Assembly (NCBI GenBank): GCA_032622095.1
Contig: CP136064.1
Location: 177,088,247 to 177,152,246 of the forward strand
From: Siphonodentalium dalli
Taxonomy: Eukaryota > Mollusca > Scaphopoda > Gadilida > Siphonodentaliidae
Length of the DNA stretch: 64,000 nt
Direction of reading: 5' to 3'
The notes below the pieces were generated by a model. That model did not search any database. It was not told the DNA's origin and saw only the letters and a list, made by a program, of their open reading frames with translations. Each line of letters starts with the position of its first letter. Position 1 is the first letter of the stretch. The translations under genes were made by a program, and so were the position numbers. Shown here one piece after another: positions 35,117 to 47,655 of the stretch.

Positions 35117-37169
35117 TTTTCTTCACTACTTTGAAGGAAAAGTTGTCTAATTTTGCAGAAATATCTTTGTAGAAACTGAACTGGTTTCAAGGGTCATGGC
35201 AGATATTATTTTTGAGAAATGTGTTCTATATAATAAATAATATCTTGTTGTTTATGTCAAAATAATAGTCCTGAACGAGAAAAATACTCTCACCTGCAGG
35301 TGAGTCGACTATTCTTCTCAGACCAATACTTAATACACAGTCAACAACAAGACATCCATTATATGCATAACACTGACTGCTGGTGGAACATATACAGATG
35401 AGAAGTGTGTCAAAATGCAATTTAACTATATCAAAAGACAACTTACAATGATTGGAGCTTTATCAATTTTCTCTTTGGAACTGGAAGTGCCACAATATTG
35501 GTAAATAGGTAAACTTTCTTGGTTAACCTGGAATTATGAGAATAATACTTATAACATATGCTTGAGACAATTATCAAGTTCGATATGGATGAGTGGCATG
35601 ATTTTTAGTACGTAACTCTGCGTGAGAATGTTCAATAGCTGTTGACTGGTATCTTTATATTTAGAATGTGCATACTTCAATAAAAGAATTGCAACACTTA
35701 AAGCAACTGAACTATGAAATCAGGACTGGAATACAATATGTTGGTGTTTTCAGAGTGAATAAATTTATTGCATGGAATAGGCAAGAACATATATGTGCAG
35801 AAGATACAGAACGGAAGCTTGTGCCTAAAGGGTAGTAAAGCTATTAATTTACAATTCACAAATCTGCTGATAATCATTATATAATCATATCAATTGGTGG
35901 GCACATACACTCACTGAGACTATCAATGTACATATGACATTTTTAACTGACACAGTTGTGTCCTTATTATCCTCATGCACTAATTAACATCTCTATATAT
36001 ATGATTTTGCTAAACAGCTGTAGTTGCAGGTTTATCACTTTACTTCTAAACCAAAATCGAGAAACCACAGGTCTAGGTTAAGAAAAAAAATAATTGAACA
36101 ATTATTCCACTAACCTCCACTATATGTTCTTGTTCAACCCTTGATTTCTTTTCTGCTGGTTCTTTACAATCCTAAAAAACACTATTGAACAAGGTCAATC
36201 AACTGATGATATCTAGCAAATATACCACAATGAGCATGTTATTTGCCACTTTTATACCTGGTAATAATTCTGAATTGAAATCATATAAAGGCCTAACAAA
36301 TAGCGATGTTTCCACAGATGGGCGGGTGTGCAAAATGTGTTTTCTCTTTTTTTAAACTTCATATCTCAAATATATTCATCATGAATATATAGCCCTGGCA
36401 CCACAAGTGATATCACTGCAGAAAATAAGCATAGACAATTATTGTGACATTAACAGCTAAAATTTGACTATGATCGGATTCGATGAATGCATTTTTGGTG
36501 TTTATTTTTTGTCATAACTGGGTAGCTAGAAACATCACTATATTTAGGCCTACATGTAAACAGAAGCTCCTGCAGTCATTAGAAATTATTTTTCAAAACA
36601 TAAATCCCTGTGGTATCACAATATATCTTTGCTATCATCACGCACACAAGTTGGAATATTCAAAAAGTGGGAATTTGGTCTATTTCAGAGGAGGGGTACG
36701 TACATTTTGAAAATGAAAGGTTAACATATCCACTTCCAATGAAGCATTGAAGACCCTCTAGTTATGATCTGAGAGTGCACTATTTATGTGACTGTTATAT
36801 GTCAATATATATAAGCATGCATAAATTCACAAACAATTGACTCTCTTAAAATATATACTTACAATTCCACAACATACACCGACTTGCTAACCGAAATCAA
36901 CGAATTCACTTGGTAAACAATCAAGAAGTGGTAACTCTGGTTTCGGCTGTGTAGCAGCACTGGCTTTTGAATCTACAAGTAGCTCTAAAGGCGCCTGTTG
37001 GCATCACTATCTGTTGAATAGTAATCTGATGGTGGCTGTGTAGCGTCACTGGCACTCAAACAACTAGAGTCTGTGATAATAATAACATCAGGTGGTGAGT
37101 AGTCCTCAAACAGATCAACGTGAGAATCAAAAATGAATTCACTCATGAAGAACAATCAAAGATATCAAT
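35117..37169 (-). CDS. Candidate split gene (several putative exons)
   Basis: Several short minus-strand segments are bounded by good splice signals. (a) 37,169-36,863: acceptor TTCTATTTGCAG, ATG at 37,146, donor GTAAGT; the coding part is acidic and Ser/Pro-rich, with DVIIITDSS resembling a SUMO-interacting motif, but it shifts frame near 36,990. (b) 36,171-36,115: acceptor GTTTTTTAG, donor GTTAGT; 57 bp reading DCKEPAEKKSRVEQEHIVE. (c) 35,527-35,447: acceptor ATTCCAG, donor GTAAGT; 81 bp. (d) 35,376-35,294: donor GTGAGA. (e) about 35,180-35,117: donor GTAAGT. Frames across c-e are ambiguous, and a-b do not join cleanly in one phase. No family was recognised. This could be a real host gene, a pseudogene or coincidence. 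Confidence 0.3.
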
Positions 37170-38154
37170 CTGCAAATAGAACAATAACGAAGTATTAGGA
37201 ATAAGAAAGTTAAACAATTGATAATTGTTTATAATATTTCCAAAGTATTAATACTGCTATGCTTGCATTGATTAAAAATGTGCATGATCAGTGTACCTAC
37301 ATGTAAGTTGAAGCTAACTGGGGGCATTTTATTTTATTTTTGGTGTTCACCATCACTCTTAACAATATTTATGCTACTAAGCCACTGGCAAGACTGGCCT
37401 AGATATACACCAGTCGAGTCCCCCTCATTTTCTTTTATGAATAGGTGTATATTTAAATCAAATCAAACAAGCTTCACCACAATTTGAACTGGGTTATAAC
37501 TGCCTATGTTTCAACATTTTCTCTGATGACTGATCGAGCCACTAGAAGCCCTGCAATATGAACCTTAAAAATGTTTGTAAAAAAAAAATGCCGTGGTTTC
37601 TTTTGGGCATTCTCTCTTTTAGAAATAACTAATTCAAACAAAATCTGTATTTTCATGTTAGTAAAGCCACACAACAAAACAATAGGGTGGGCCGGTAGTC
37701 AATTGTTGTATCCTAAGAATGGATTTTCAGATATGGGTTATACTACTCAATAAGAAAAATAGCCACACTTTCTGGCATGCCAACATTTATACATATGTTC
37801 ACTGTGTTAGTTTGAATCTCAGTAGTCAGAACTTCCCTCTCAAGGAGCTGGCCATATATACCAAATATATTTCAGGAGGCAACAATCGGGTGTTTCAATT
37901 TTGTCTTACAATACCCTTAGTTTATGGAGTGGGTGGAAATATTTGTCAAATTCTATAAATGTTCCCAGTATACCACTACCCCCATCCCATAATAGGTCAT
38001 GTCATAGTCAAGACATGTATGATTAAGGTCTCATGACAGCTCGGGAATGCATGATTTTGTTGAACCAAATTTTGCAAACAATCATGGGATTTCTCCCAGA
38101 TAATCAGTTCAATTTTTATTGCGCCAACGACTCAAAACAACATGCATATTGTGT
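37170..38154. other. No gene seen
   Basis: AT-rich spacer with short frames, possibly intronic to the candidate split gene. Confidence 0.35.
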
Positions 38155-38605
38155 TGGGACCAGTCCTCTGGCCGCTATTTATATACATTTAAAAATTGGG
38201 ACAGAACCCCTGGCACCTATTTACCATATTTTATAAGTTGAACAGAACCTCTGGCCACTATTCACATTTTAAAATTTAACAAATCTTTCAGGCATCTAAT
38301 TACATAATTTAATATTTGGACATAGCCTCCGGCCTTATTTACATCTTTTTAAATTTTGGACAGCCTCTGGCCACTATTTACATATTTAAAAATATGGACA
38401 GGGCCTCTGGCCACTACATATTTTTTAATTTGGAAAGATACTCTGGTCACTGTCTATTTATATATTTATAAATGTGGACACAAGCATCCAGGCCACTATT
38501 TGGACAGCCTCCGGTGGCTATTTACTTATTTAAAAATTTGGACAGAGCCTCCGGCCACTATTTACACTTTTTTTCATTTTGGACAGTCTCCGGCCACTAT
38601 ATAGT
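38155..38605. repeat. About 45-bp tandem repeat
   Basis: About ten degenerate units of CCTCTGGCCACTATTTACAT followed by ATTTAAAAATTTGGACAGAG. Units vary from about 38 to 55 bp and alternate CCTCTGGCC with CCTCCGGCC. No coding value is evident. Confidence 0.88.
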
Positions 38606-39351
38606 ATATACAAAACTTGTCATATCGGGCTGGCTGGCCGGCTCATCCGGGGCAGGTGCACTAAAGGATGAATAAACAGACGAAGACCATTCGCCCCTTC
38701 ACCAAATTTTTCAGGGTATAAATACAAAAATTAGACCATATTAGCAATGTAGTAATTGTTTGTAATAGTAATAATTCAAACAACACTTGCCATCAGTCTG
38801 TCAGTCATGTTACATCTTCCTGAGGTGGCGGTATGTCATTTCAAGAGGCTTGCGACTGGTTGTAATTGCAACAAGAGTGCAAACTTCTATAAACACCCCT
38901 GTTTTCTGCCACTTTTTTGACCAGCAAATTTTGTTTTCCAAATAAACTTTTTTTTCTCATAATATATTTTTTTAAAGTTAAAAATATTATAAGAAGATGT
39001 GTTATTTGTCTTGCGTATGGACAATGAAAACATCAAATTCACCAAGCGAGACAGATGGCAATGACATTCAACCTACCCCATGATTGTAAACAGAAAGTAG
39101 CCATTTTTTAAATACTGTGCACGAATATTGGTGACAACAACAAGCCACTATTACAGGGAGATACTGATAAATATGAGCAAATGGAATATAAAAATACTTA
39201 CACTAGTAATAGAATAATAGTTCCTAGTAATAAATATTGTGAAAAAAAGGCAATGATTAATAGAATAAATTGAGTTGTTAGCTGTGAAAATTCTCCGAAT
39301 TTGCACATGTCCAGATGAGGACCGGAAACGAGAAAGCGGAAGAGAGGTTGC
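38606..39351. other. No gene seen
   Basis: Spacer without a recognised feature. Confidence 0.45.
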
Positions 39352-39520
39352 TAACTATATTAATAAGTGACAAATTTCAAATTAATATACATCATCAAAC
39401 TAAGTTCAAAGCAAACTAAACTTTGTTAACAAGGAAATTAATATGATAGCAGAATTAAATCTCCATTTCCGAAGCAAGTTTTGGGGAAAAAAGGCCCAAC
39501 CGAAACCGTAGGCGAAGGAA
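39352..39520. repeat. Dispersed repeat shared with 22,981-23,130
   Basis: The two stretches share ATTAATAAGTGACAAATTTC, ATCAAACTAAGTTCAAAGCA and TTAAATCTCCATTTC in the same order and orientation, with more than 90 percent identity by eye over about 150 bp. Confidence 0.85.
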
Positions 39521-40108
39521 GGCCCCAAAAAGTGGGAATAAAGGGTATGATTGTTAAAATACCAATTGAAAATTGGGCAAATTATCTGCAAATTCAAATT
39601 CAATTCCAAATTAATATCCGAAATTATTATATATCCACTAGTATCAGATCTTTCTGAGATAGTTTGGAAGAAAACGAAATTATGTATATAAAATATATGT
39701 ATCTGTACTCTAGCAATAAATATCAAATGAAGCATATCTTTATATGTGCTGATATTCTGCTCAACACAATCTAAATTATCAGGATGGCATTCATGTCAAA
39801 TACAGGTTTCTATACTGGTACCATATGAACAACAAGGAAATGTTCATAAACAAACACAGTAGTAATGTACTGTCAAATACATTCACAGGTAACTTATACA
39901 TGTTTTACCAATATATTGAAAATAGGAAAAGTTATTGAACGAATATTTTCAAGACTAGGATTCCACATCAGAAAATGGCTCTTCGTATATCACCCTAAAG
40001 GAAAGCTGAAGTAACCAAAACCAGACTTTTTGTTCCTTATAGAGGGAACAAGTCAAGACTATAGAAACGTAGAATCATAGTCTTAGAAAAAGACGTTAAA
40101 TGACTTAA
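39521..40108. other. No gene seen
   Basis: Spacer; a 109-codon minus-strand frame at 39,406-39,735 overlaps the repeat and shows no family resemblance. Confidence 0.4.
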
Positions 40109-40624
40109 AGGCACGGGCGGTGTTCACTGCAGAAATATTTATATTTGTTCAAATCGCCAACAACAGAAGGAATCTTAAAATATATATAGTTTTATTCATA
40201 TGCCAAACATAATCAACGCGTAAATAGTATATTGTCGTCAAGACGTACGATGGTATACGTAAACAAGAGCCTGCTCGTGTTACAGAAGTTGTGCTTCTGT
40301 TTTCACAACACGGCGCAATTTTATTGGTTAATCACACAAAAATTATATAAACGCTCTTTATTATTTCCATATCAGGAAAACATTAACAAATAACGCTCTT
40401 TATGTTTACCATATCCGGATCTAAACAAAATCCAGGAAACGTAACATTTTTTGCTTTTGTTTACATAACAAAGAGAAAAAAAATGACAATAACATACTGT
40501 TTATGCCATATTTCTGATTGGTATAAGAACAAGGTCTGTCTATATTTTACTATTCTGTTTACGGCGGTTTTTGACGGAGGTGAATATTTTAACAGCATAT
40601 CCACCGCCAACACCGCCCGTATCT
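40109..40624 (-). mobile_element. TTAA MITE family, copy D
   Basis: A 516-bp inverted copy flanked by TTAA at 40,105-40,108 and 40,625-40,628. It starts AGGCACGGGCGGTGTTC and ends CACCGCCCGTATCT. It is closest by eye to copy C. Confidence 0.88.
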
Positions 40625-41492
40625 TTAAATTTGGAGACTTTTGTGTTTTGTTACTTGAATGAAAAAATTCTCATTTTTTTAGTACCCAACAAATTGAGAT
40701 GCAGCCCCCATCATTATCGGCAAACAGCAGAATTTGTGAACCATTTTCAAGAAATGGATTAAAGATGTGAACAAAAGCGATTTTTTTTCTCTACGACACA
40801 AGGCTAAGTCTTTGTTGACTGTGATAACTCTTGTTCCTAGAATATTACCAACTGGTCGAGGCAGTTCTGCCGAGAAAGTTTAATCAAGTTGAACATCCTT
40901 GAGTATTTTCATCAATTTCCAAAATCTGAAAGAATTTGACTTGCTGTTTGTGTTTGAATGTCATTTTTTCCTACATGTATGATCACAAATTGAAAGGTTT
41001 TTATCCAAGTGGACCAGTTTTTAATTTTAGATGAAATTCGTGACACTGTGTAGATGTTTTATTCACACAATAATTAGTTTACAACAAATCAACAATAATA
41101 TATCAAAAATCAAGTGTAATTATTGTGTGGGAGTGGCATAACCAGGATTGGCTGTCTTCCTGTCACCCCCGTTGTCAAATATAATAACTAATATATCAAT
41201 GGCATAATCTCAAGTTGATGTGCTAATAAGAAAATACTGTAATTTATAATATCAAAATATTGTATTAAGTACATTGTACCGTATAGTTATGGCTATGTAT
41301 GCGTGTGCACGGCAATTTAAAGAACTCTTTCTTATAGTAAGTTGGACCCTGCTTAAGTAACAATGATAATGCGTATGTGATATTTAAATCGTGTTAGCAG
41401 GGTCCAATAAGGGCGAGTTTTCAGGGTAATCAGCACTCACGACCGGGGAGGGGGCTGGCTTGTTACTCGGGAGTTAAGTATATGTAGTTTAA

Positions 41493-42920
41493 TTATGAGC
41501 TTTTGGGAGGAAAACATTCTTTGCAAGTTTTGTTTTTACATTTAAAGTTTGCATCATAGGCATTGATAACATTGACCTTCATTTGATATTTAAAGTTTTG
41601 TCGGCTTTCAATTGATTTTAGTTTTTTGTCAGTTTCATTCCATAATCTTGGGAATGAATGTTTAGGTAAAACCTCTGAGAATTTAGTTCGTGATTTAATT
41701 TCCCTAATGCATCCAGATTGTCTGGTGATTGATATCTTGTTGTCAAATGCTGTTAGAAATGATGCCGGTAGGTTAAAATGTGTCCAATCATACATAAACA
41801 GACTAACATGACAGGCATGCAAATCTCTGAATTTCAAAATATTTCTTTTTTTGAATAAGGGTTCAGTGTGGCTGTTGTATTTGGCATAGCTTATTGTTCT
41901 GATAGCTCTCTTTTGTAGTAGGAAGGCCTTATTGGATGATACTGAGTGCCCCCAAATTTGAATTCCATAGACAAGACGGCTTTGAATTAAGGCATAATAT
42001 AGCGTTCGAAGGGCATCTCCTGGGAAAAATTTCCTCACCTTGTTCATACCATATAGGGCTCTTGCCATTTTAGAACATACCGCCGAGGTATGGTCTTTAA
42101 ACGTGAGGTTTTCATCGATTGTAATTCCGAGAAATTTTAGGGATGTTTCATCACTTTTGTTTCCAACACGCTTGAGTTCTACGTCGTTTATGTATATCTT
42201 TAGAAAATTCCATTTGTCGTCATTGTTTTTTGGATGAAGAAGCATATATTTACTTTTAGTTTTATTTATGGATAGGCAGTTACAACAACACCATTTGTAG
42301 ACATCTTTTAGCTCATTGTTCACGATGTTTTCAATAAGATGGCCGTTATTGCCGGATTTGTATAGGGTAGTATCATCGGCGAATGATAACAATTTCAATG
42401 AAGTTGCAGCAGACATATCATTCACGTAAATGAGGAAAATTGTCGGACCGAGTATGGAGCCCTGGGGCACTCCGTTGAGTATACCCTTAAGACTAGAAAT
42501 ACTACCATTGAAGTCAGTAAACTGTCGTCTTTCGGACAGATAGTCTCTGAACCAATCATTCGCAATGCCACGTATTCCATAGTGATCCATTTTACTTAGT
42601 AGGATATCATGACTAATTGTATCAAAAGCTTTTGAAAGGTCAATGAAAATGGCTAAGGTGGAGTCTCGAGTGGGTTCATCATTTTGTTCGACTACATCTT
42701 CAAGTAAGTGCATAACGGGATGTATTGTTGAGTGACTTTTTCTGAAACCATACTGATGTTCATACAGGGTATCGTTATCATTTAAGAAATCTACCAATCT
42801 TTTAGACATTATTTTTTCCAATATTTTTGAGAAACAAGGCAATATACTAATGGGTCTATAATTACTGAATTCATCCTTATTACCGCTTTTGTAGATCGGG
42901 ACAACTCGGGACAATTTCAT
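41493..42920 (-). pseudogene. LINE ORF2 reverse transcriptase
   Basis: The 475-codon frame includes all of the RT palm. VVPIYKSGNK and NYRPISILP lie near residues 6-28, the QYGFRKSHST finger at 56-65, and FIDLSKAFD (motif A, Asp 94 and Asp 100) near 92-100. NGVPQGSILGP lies at 149-159 and the catalytic FADDTTLY at 180-187. The thumb and a C-terminal knuckle follow (CKNKTCKECF). The catalytic residues are intact, but the N-terminus is cut off from the rest of ORF2 by a frameshift near 42,900. The protein copies LINE RNA at the target site. The assignment to the L2/CR1 group rests on motif style only. Confidence 0.92.
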
Positions 42921-43500
42921 TTTTTGGGGAAATATGCCATATTTGAGTGATAAGTTGAATATGTTTTAGGGCGATTGCTATCTCTTCTACCGTTGCCTTC
43001 ATTATCTTACTCGTTAAACCATGCACGTCTTTGCTATTTTTGCTTTTAAAATTTAAGCAAGTCAGTATGATTTCTTGTTCATTAGTGGGGGCTAATTTTA
43101 ATACATCTGTTTCCCTGTAAAGAAGATAATCTGAGTAATTTGCACTATGTTCGTGTATGACTCTTTCACTTGTTTGTTGACCAATACTTGAAAAATAATC
43201 ATTAAACTTTTCTGCTATATCGGTTTTATGAGTGATTTTTATCTGGTTATCTACAAATATAGAAGGAATTGAGTTTGCATTAGAATTTTTATTGATCGCT
43301 CCATTCAATATCCTCCAGGTAGCCTTTATATCTCTCTTGTTTTGTTCCAATATATCACAATAGTACGTTTTCTTGCTTAGTCTTATTGTGCTTCTGTACG
43401 TCTGGCAGTACGACTTATATCTGTTTTTGTTTACTTCTGTTGGTGTCTTCAATTTTTTTATATAGTTTATTTTTTTCCAGAGAGGATTTAAGAATTCCAT
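42880..43500 (-). pseudogene. LINE ORF2 linker between endonuclease and RT
   Basis: The 206-codon frame is shifted relative to its neighbours. It contains the usual linker features of LINE ORF2: a basic stretch with YKSYCQTYRSTIRLSKKTYY, ATWRILNGAINK, an AEKFNDYFSSIG segment and NEQEIILTCLNFKSKNSKD (the VxxxIxxLKxKKSxGxDG equivalent). It overlaps the endonuclease frame by about 85 bp and the RT frame by about 40 bp, which places both frameshifts. Confidence 0.85.
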
Positions 43501-44632
43501 TTGTAATCCATGGTTCTCGTTTGATGTACTTTTTGGGGACTTTCCTATTTGTCAACGGGAATGCTTTTTCAAAGGCATCCATATATAGTTCCAAGAATAT
43601 ATCATATGACTCGTTCACTGATTTACATTTTAAGACTGGCTGAAAGTTACAATTTTTTAATATATTTTTGAAAGTTCTAGTATTTTTGTCATTAAAGACT
43701 CGATATGGTTTTATGTTGTCACCATCCGGCGTACGTGAAGGTTCTGTGCCTCGTGATGGTTCGAGAAAGAAGACAGCGAGATGGTCCGATACATCAGTGA
43801 GTATTATACCAGATTTGCTGCCCGCAGTTGCACTGTTTGTATATATATGGTCTATGAGGGTTGCCGAATGTTCGGTAAGTCGTGTCGGCCTAGTTATACT
43901 AGGTATGAAACCAAAGGAAAATATATTACTTAAGAAATTGTCCGTTTTCTCGTGGGTTTCAAATTTGAGTAAATCAATATTAAAGTCGCCAATTAAAAAT
44001 GCCTTAAGATTTGATTTATTTATTTCGCCCATAATACCTTCAATATCTTTCGTAAAGGTATCAAGGTCAGCGCGTGGTGCAGTGTTGGGCCTATATATAC
44101 ATCCAACTAGGTATGAATTTGTGCATCCTGGATTTATCTCAACAAATATAGTTTCTATGATGTGTGGTTTAAATATAGACAAATCTTTCCTCAGTATATA
44201 CTGTAGACTGTCGCGGATGAATAGGCCAACTCCTCCTCTTCCATCATCCCTTTCTGGACGAGTTTTAAATTCGAGGTTATGGTACCCAGTTAGCTCAAAT
44301 TCAGTTTCGTGTACCTTAAATATTTCTGTGAGAGCAATAATATCAAAGAGATTTTGGCTACTTTGAATACTTAGTAGTAGGCTATTTAATTTACCCCAGT
44401 TTGCATTCAAACTACGACAATTCAACCCAAAAAATGATTTATCATACTGTCTACCCCCAAATTTGTTCTGAAGTTGTTCAGGAGAGTAATAGTTACAGTT
44501 TCTATTCATATTAAGCAAATCCATGTTAGTATCTTCTATATCATCCTGGCCTAATTCATCGAGCTTATAAGCTAGGTCATAATGTGTTGAGCCCTGAATC
44601 TCGCCCAGACTTAGATTACCCGCAATCGACAT
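43415..44632 (-). pseudogene. LINE ORF2 endonuclease domain
   Basis: This 405-codon frame carries an apurinic-type endonuclease/exonuclease/phosphatase domain that would nick target DNA for target-primed reverse transcription. Key residues can be seen: Asn in GLNCRSLNAN (near residue 71), Glu in ALTEI (103), GDFNID (215-220), and the terminal Asp-His in VSDHLAVF (282-285). GRGGVGLFI and CIYRPN are also typical. The start ATG at 44,632 precedes a 60-residue leader with YYSPEQLQNKF, common in L2/Daphne-like ORF2 proteins. The frame ends early and continues in another frame from about 43,500. Confidence 0.9.
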
Positions 44633-44870
44633 TTGTCAAAGATAATTCAACAATTAAGTAAATTGCCGTGCACAAACCAGTCATTTCATTGCTGTATTCA
44701 TCAGTGATACTATAAGTTCCTTTTCTCATGAATAAATAATTGTTTGGTATTTCTTCGCGACTGGAGTATATCAGACTGTTTAATTGTGTAAGCCACAAAA
44801 ATTTAGAAAGTGTGTGACAAACTATTTGAACAAATAACATATTACGCAAGTTGAATAGTGTATGTAACAT

Positions 44871-46960
44871 AAAGTTTGAGACCCTTCGACCAGCCCATAC
44901 CTTATCATTGTTGGATTTAATTTCGATGCGATCATGTGCATTGTGATCGAGGGGAACTAACTCAATGTAAGTATGTAATCTCTCATGACAAGCGTGAAAC
45001 GTTCGTATTTCTAATAGAGTTATCTACCTCTGAAATTGTTTGCGTTAATTCAATATTAAGTTTAGTTCGTATCAATAAAAAACGTTACTATTTTGTCTAT
45101 ATCGACGCCGTGTTAAACATATTATTAGTAGTCATGCATTCATATACGCAGCGAACACCGTCTCCACTGCTCAATGCTGAACAATCGAGGGGTCTCAAAT
45201 ATACAATGACAATTTATAATGACCATTAATACAATTGGAATTTCAAAACAAGTGAGAAAATGCATATATCGTACGTAAATACAGAACACATTAATAGCAG
45301 TGAGTCACTCTGGCGACCTCCTGTCATAACAGCAGAATTCACACAGTCCACACGCTATACACACCAACCACTAACATAATCTAGCCAGAGCTATTATAAA
45401 GAGCGTTCATTTTACAAAATACATGGTTAATAGTCATGTAGATTTACCTGTCGCTCGCCCTATATAGGAGACCATAACAACACACAACTGCATGGTTTTG
45501 AACGAAAGACCACATATTGTTTTAAGGAATATACGCGGGTTTCAATTTGTGATCGACGATAGCATGTATGCAATGTAGCTAGCACTTCAAATTATTAACA
45601 CGAGGTGCAGCATGCATGGGATTCGATCAGATATCAATGTCTGTAAAATACAAGACTTATGTCAATTCGTGATCAGAAGCCTGTCTTATGTTATGGCTAC
45701 ACATATAACGAATAGCAATGTGTGAGATATCGTCGTTTGCAAACGAGTACCGACCTTAAAATTTGACCCACTACTGTGTGATTTGATCGGGGTCGAGATC
45801 ACGGGTAGATGGATTTGCTCGTGCTTCACAGATGTGGTTAGTCCATTATGTAGAGAGGAAAATTAGTTGAGCTATAACATTATTTCATTAAGTGGTGATT
45901 ATATGTCGAGTATGACAATATTGCATGCATTAATATAAGAAGAATCAATTGCTGTATGATATATTCATATCAATATGGTTACAAATCACGAGTATACAAT
46001 GATAGAAGGGGTATGACAAGACCCACCACCCTTGTCACAATATGGCCCAGCCTCACGCTTATCTCACCAAGGGGATACATGTTATTCCAATTTCCTCATG
46101 TTGTGGTCAGTGGGTTATTGTTTTTCGATTTTCGTAAATTGGACATCGGATTGCAGATTCCATTTGGATACCATGAGCTTCATCCATTGGGTACGATATC
46201 CTATGCGTATATTTGCACACGGAGAAAATACAACAGGCACATTTCTGGTGAGCATATGGAGCTATAGGTAACCAAGAACACAGCCCCGGTTTCCTGAGAT
46301 TTACATAGTGAAAACAAATGCTGGCCATTCTGGGTGGGGTTTGGAGGGGTACAGTATGGTTTATGGGGAGTAGGTCAAGTGGTATTATATTACTGCCATG
46401 ATTTTTAGTTTAGTAATTATTTATGGGCATCATAATTCATGATGTGACACATTTGGTGTCAAGGGTGATTTAGTGTTCAGTGAGGGTTTTTTATTTTGTT
46501 TTGTTTAGTATTTTTGTTTTGTTCCTTCCTTGTTCGTTTTTTTTTTAATAGGGAGTATATATAAACAAAACAAATAAGTTTGATAAGAAGTATATTCTGA
46601 TTGATATTGAGTAATTTGTTTACATACATTATTTTAATTGTATATTTATTATATATTCAATTTAGTCTAGTATAGTATATGATATTTAGTCTGCACATGT
46701 GGCACATCATATGGAAGTAAAATTTTGTGGATAGTTGATTGTGGGAAGTGTGGATTGTAGTGACTAGTCAATTTATGACCTATTAGCATGATATTCATGA
46801 ATAATACACTGACATTTCGTATTTTTATAATATGGATGGTTACCACTATACAACAATGTAAATATACAACTCTACACCATGCCTAATATTCTAGGATTTA
46901 TCCTGGATCTAAAGTTTGACAACTTATAGTTCAAAACATCACTTCAAAAATATACTTCTG
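44871..46960. other. No gene seen
   Basis: Spacer between the LINE and low-complexity DNA. Overlapping frames near 45,956-46,328 on both strands show no family signature. Confidence 0.45.
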
Positions 46961-46964
46961 TGGA

Positions 46965-47005
46965 TGGGTGGTTTTGTGGTGTGGTGTGGTGTGGTGGGTG
47001 GCTGG
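46965..47005. repeat. GGTGTGGT simple repeat
   Basis: Runs of TGTGGTGTGGTGTGG. Confidence 0.85.
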
Positions 47006-47104
47006 GTTATCACCACTAGTTAATTCTAACTGACTAGTATTATACGACCCCCATACACACACACTTTGTTCATAATACGTTAGTATTCCAATAGATAATC
47101 ATCA

Positions 47105-47275
47105 CTAATTGATTTATAACATTTTATATAGTAATTATAACATTATTTATTTAAAGCCAAATTTGTATGATAATTATAACATGATTTATTTGAAACCATT
47201 TTTATATATTAATTATAACATGATTTATTTAAAACCGTTTTTATATAGTAATTATAACATAATTTATTTATAAGG
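47105..47275. repeat. About 49-bp tandem repeat, four units
   Basis: Units contain AATTATAACATGATTTATTT followed by AAAACCATTTTTATATAGT, with small changes between units. Confidence 0.88.
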
Positions 47276-47539
47276 TTGCTATGAATATTTTGGTCTAGAA
47301 GTGCATTCTTGTACACTGATGAAATTAAATCTTAGTTAGTCTGAACATGGGCCGTTTTTTGACTACATGTAATTCAAAACAACATTTTACAACAATTTTC
47401 AGTTGATGGGGGACTGTGGGTATGTGAGGTGGGTTGTCATCACTAGTTAATAACCTTCTAGCATTATACACTTATGTCATTCATAATATTTTAGTATTTA
47501 GTATATATTTTATATTTAGTACATATTATGAAATATTAA

Positions 47540-47655
47540 GTGGTACATACATATACACATATACACACATATATATGCATTATACATACACACATATATA
47601 TATACATATATATATACACATATGCCCACATGCATACATATACACACCCAAAATA
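47540..47655. repeat. TA/CA microsatellite
   Basis: Mixed TATA, CATATACACA and ACACATATATA runs. The open frames over it (Tyr, Thr, His and Ile only) are artefacts. Confidence 0.92.

Larger units (their letters stand above)
41050..44660 (-). mobile_element. Nearly full-length LINE (L2/CR1-group), ORF2 part
   Basis: On the minus strand, endonuclease, linker, reverse transcriptase and C-terminal region follow each other over 3.1 kb. A 3' flank runs to TTTATT (AATAAA on the coding strand) at 41,057-41,062. All enzymatic domains are present, and only two frameshifts (near 43,450 and 42,900) break the reading frame, so the insertion is probably not ancient. The 5' end is undefined. A LINE-type ORF1 lies 3.5 kb upstream on the same strand (48.2-49.2 kb) and may or may not belong to it. 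Target duplications were not identified. Confidence 0.85.

Noticed and set aside
43668-44366. 232-codon plus-strand frame
   Set aside because: Antisense to the LINE endonuclease, whose minus-strand frame carries all catalytic motifs; the plus frame shows none.
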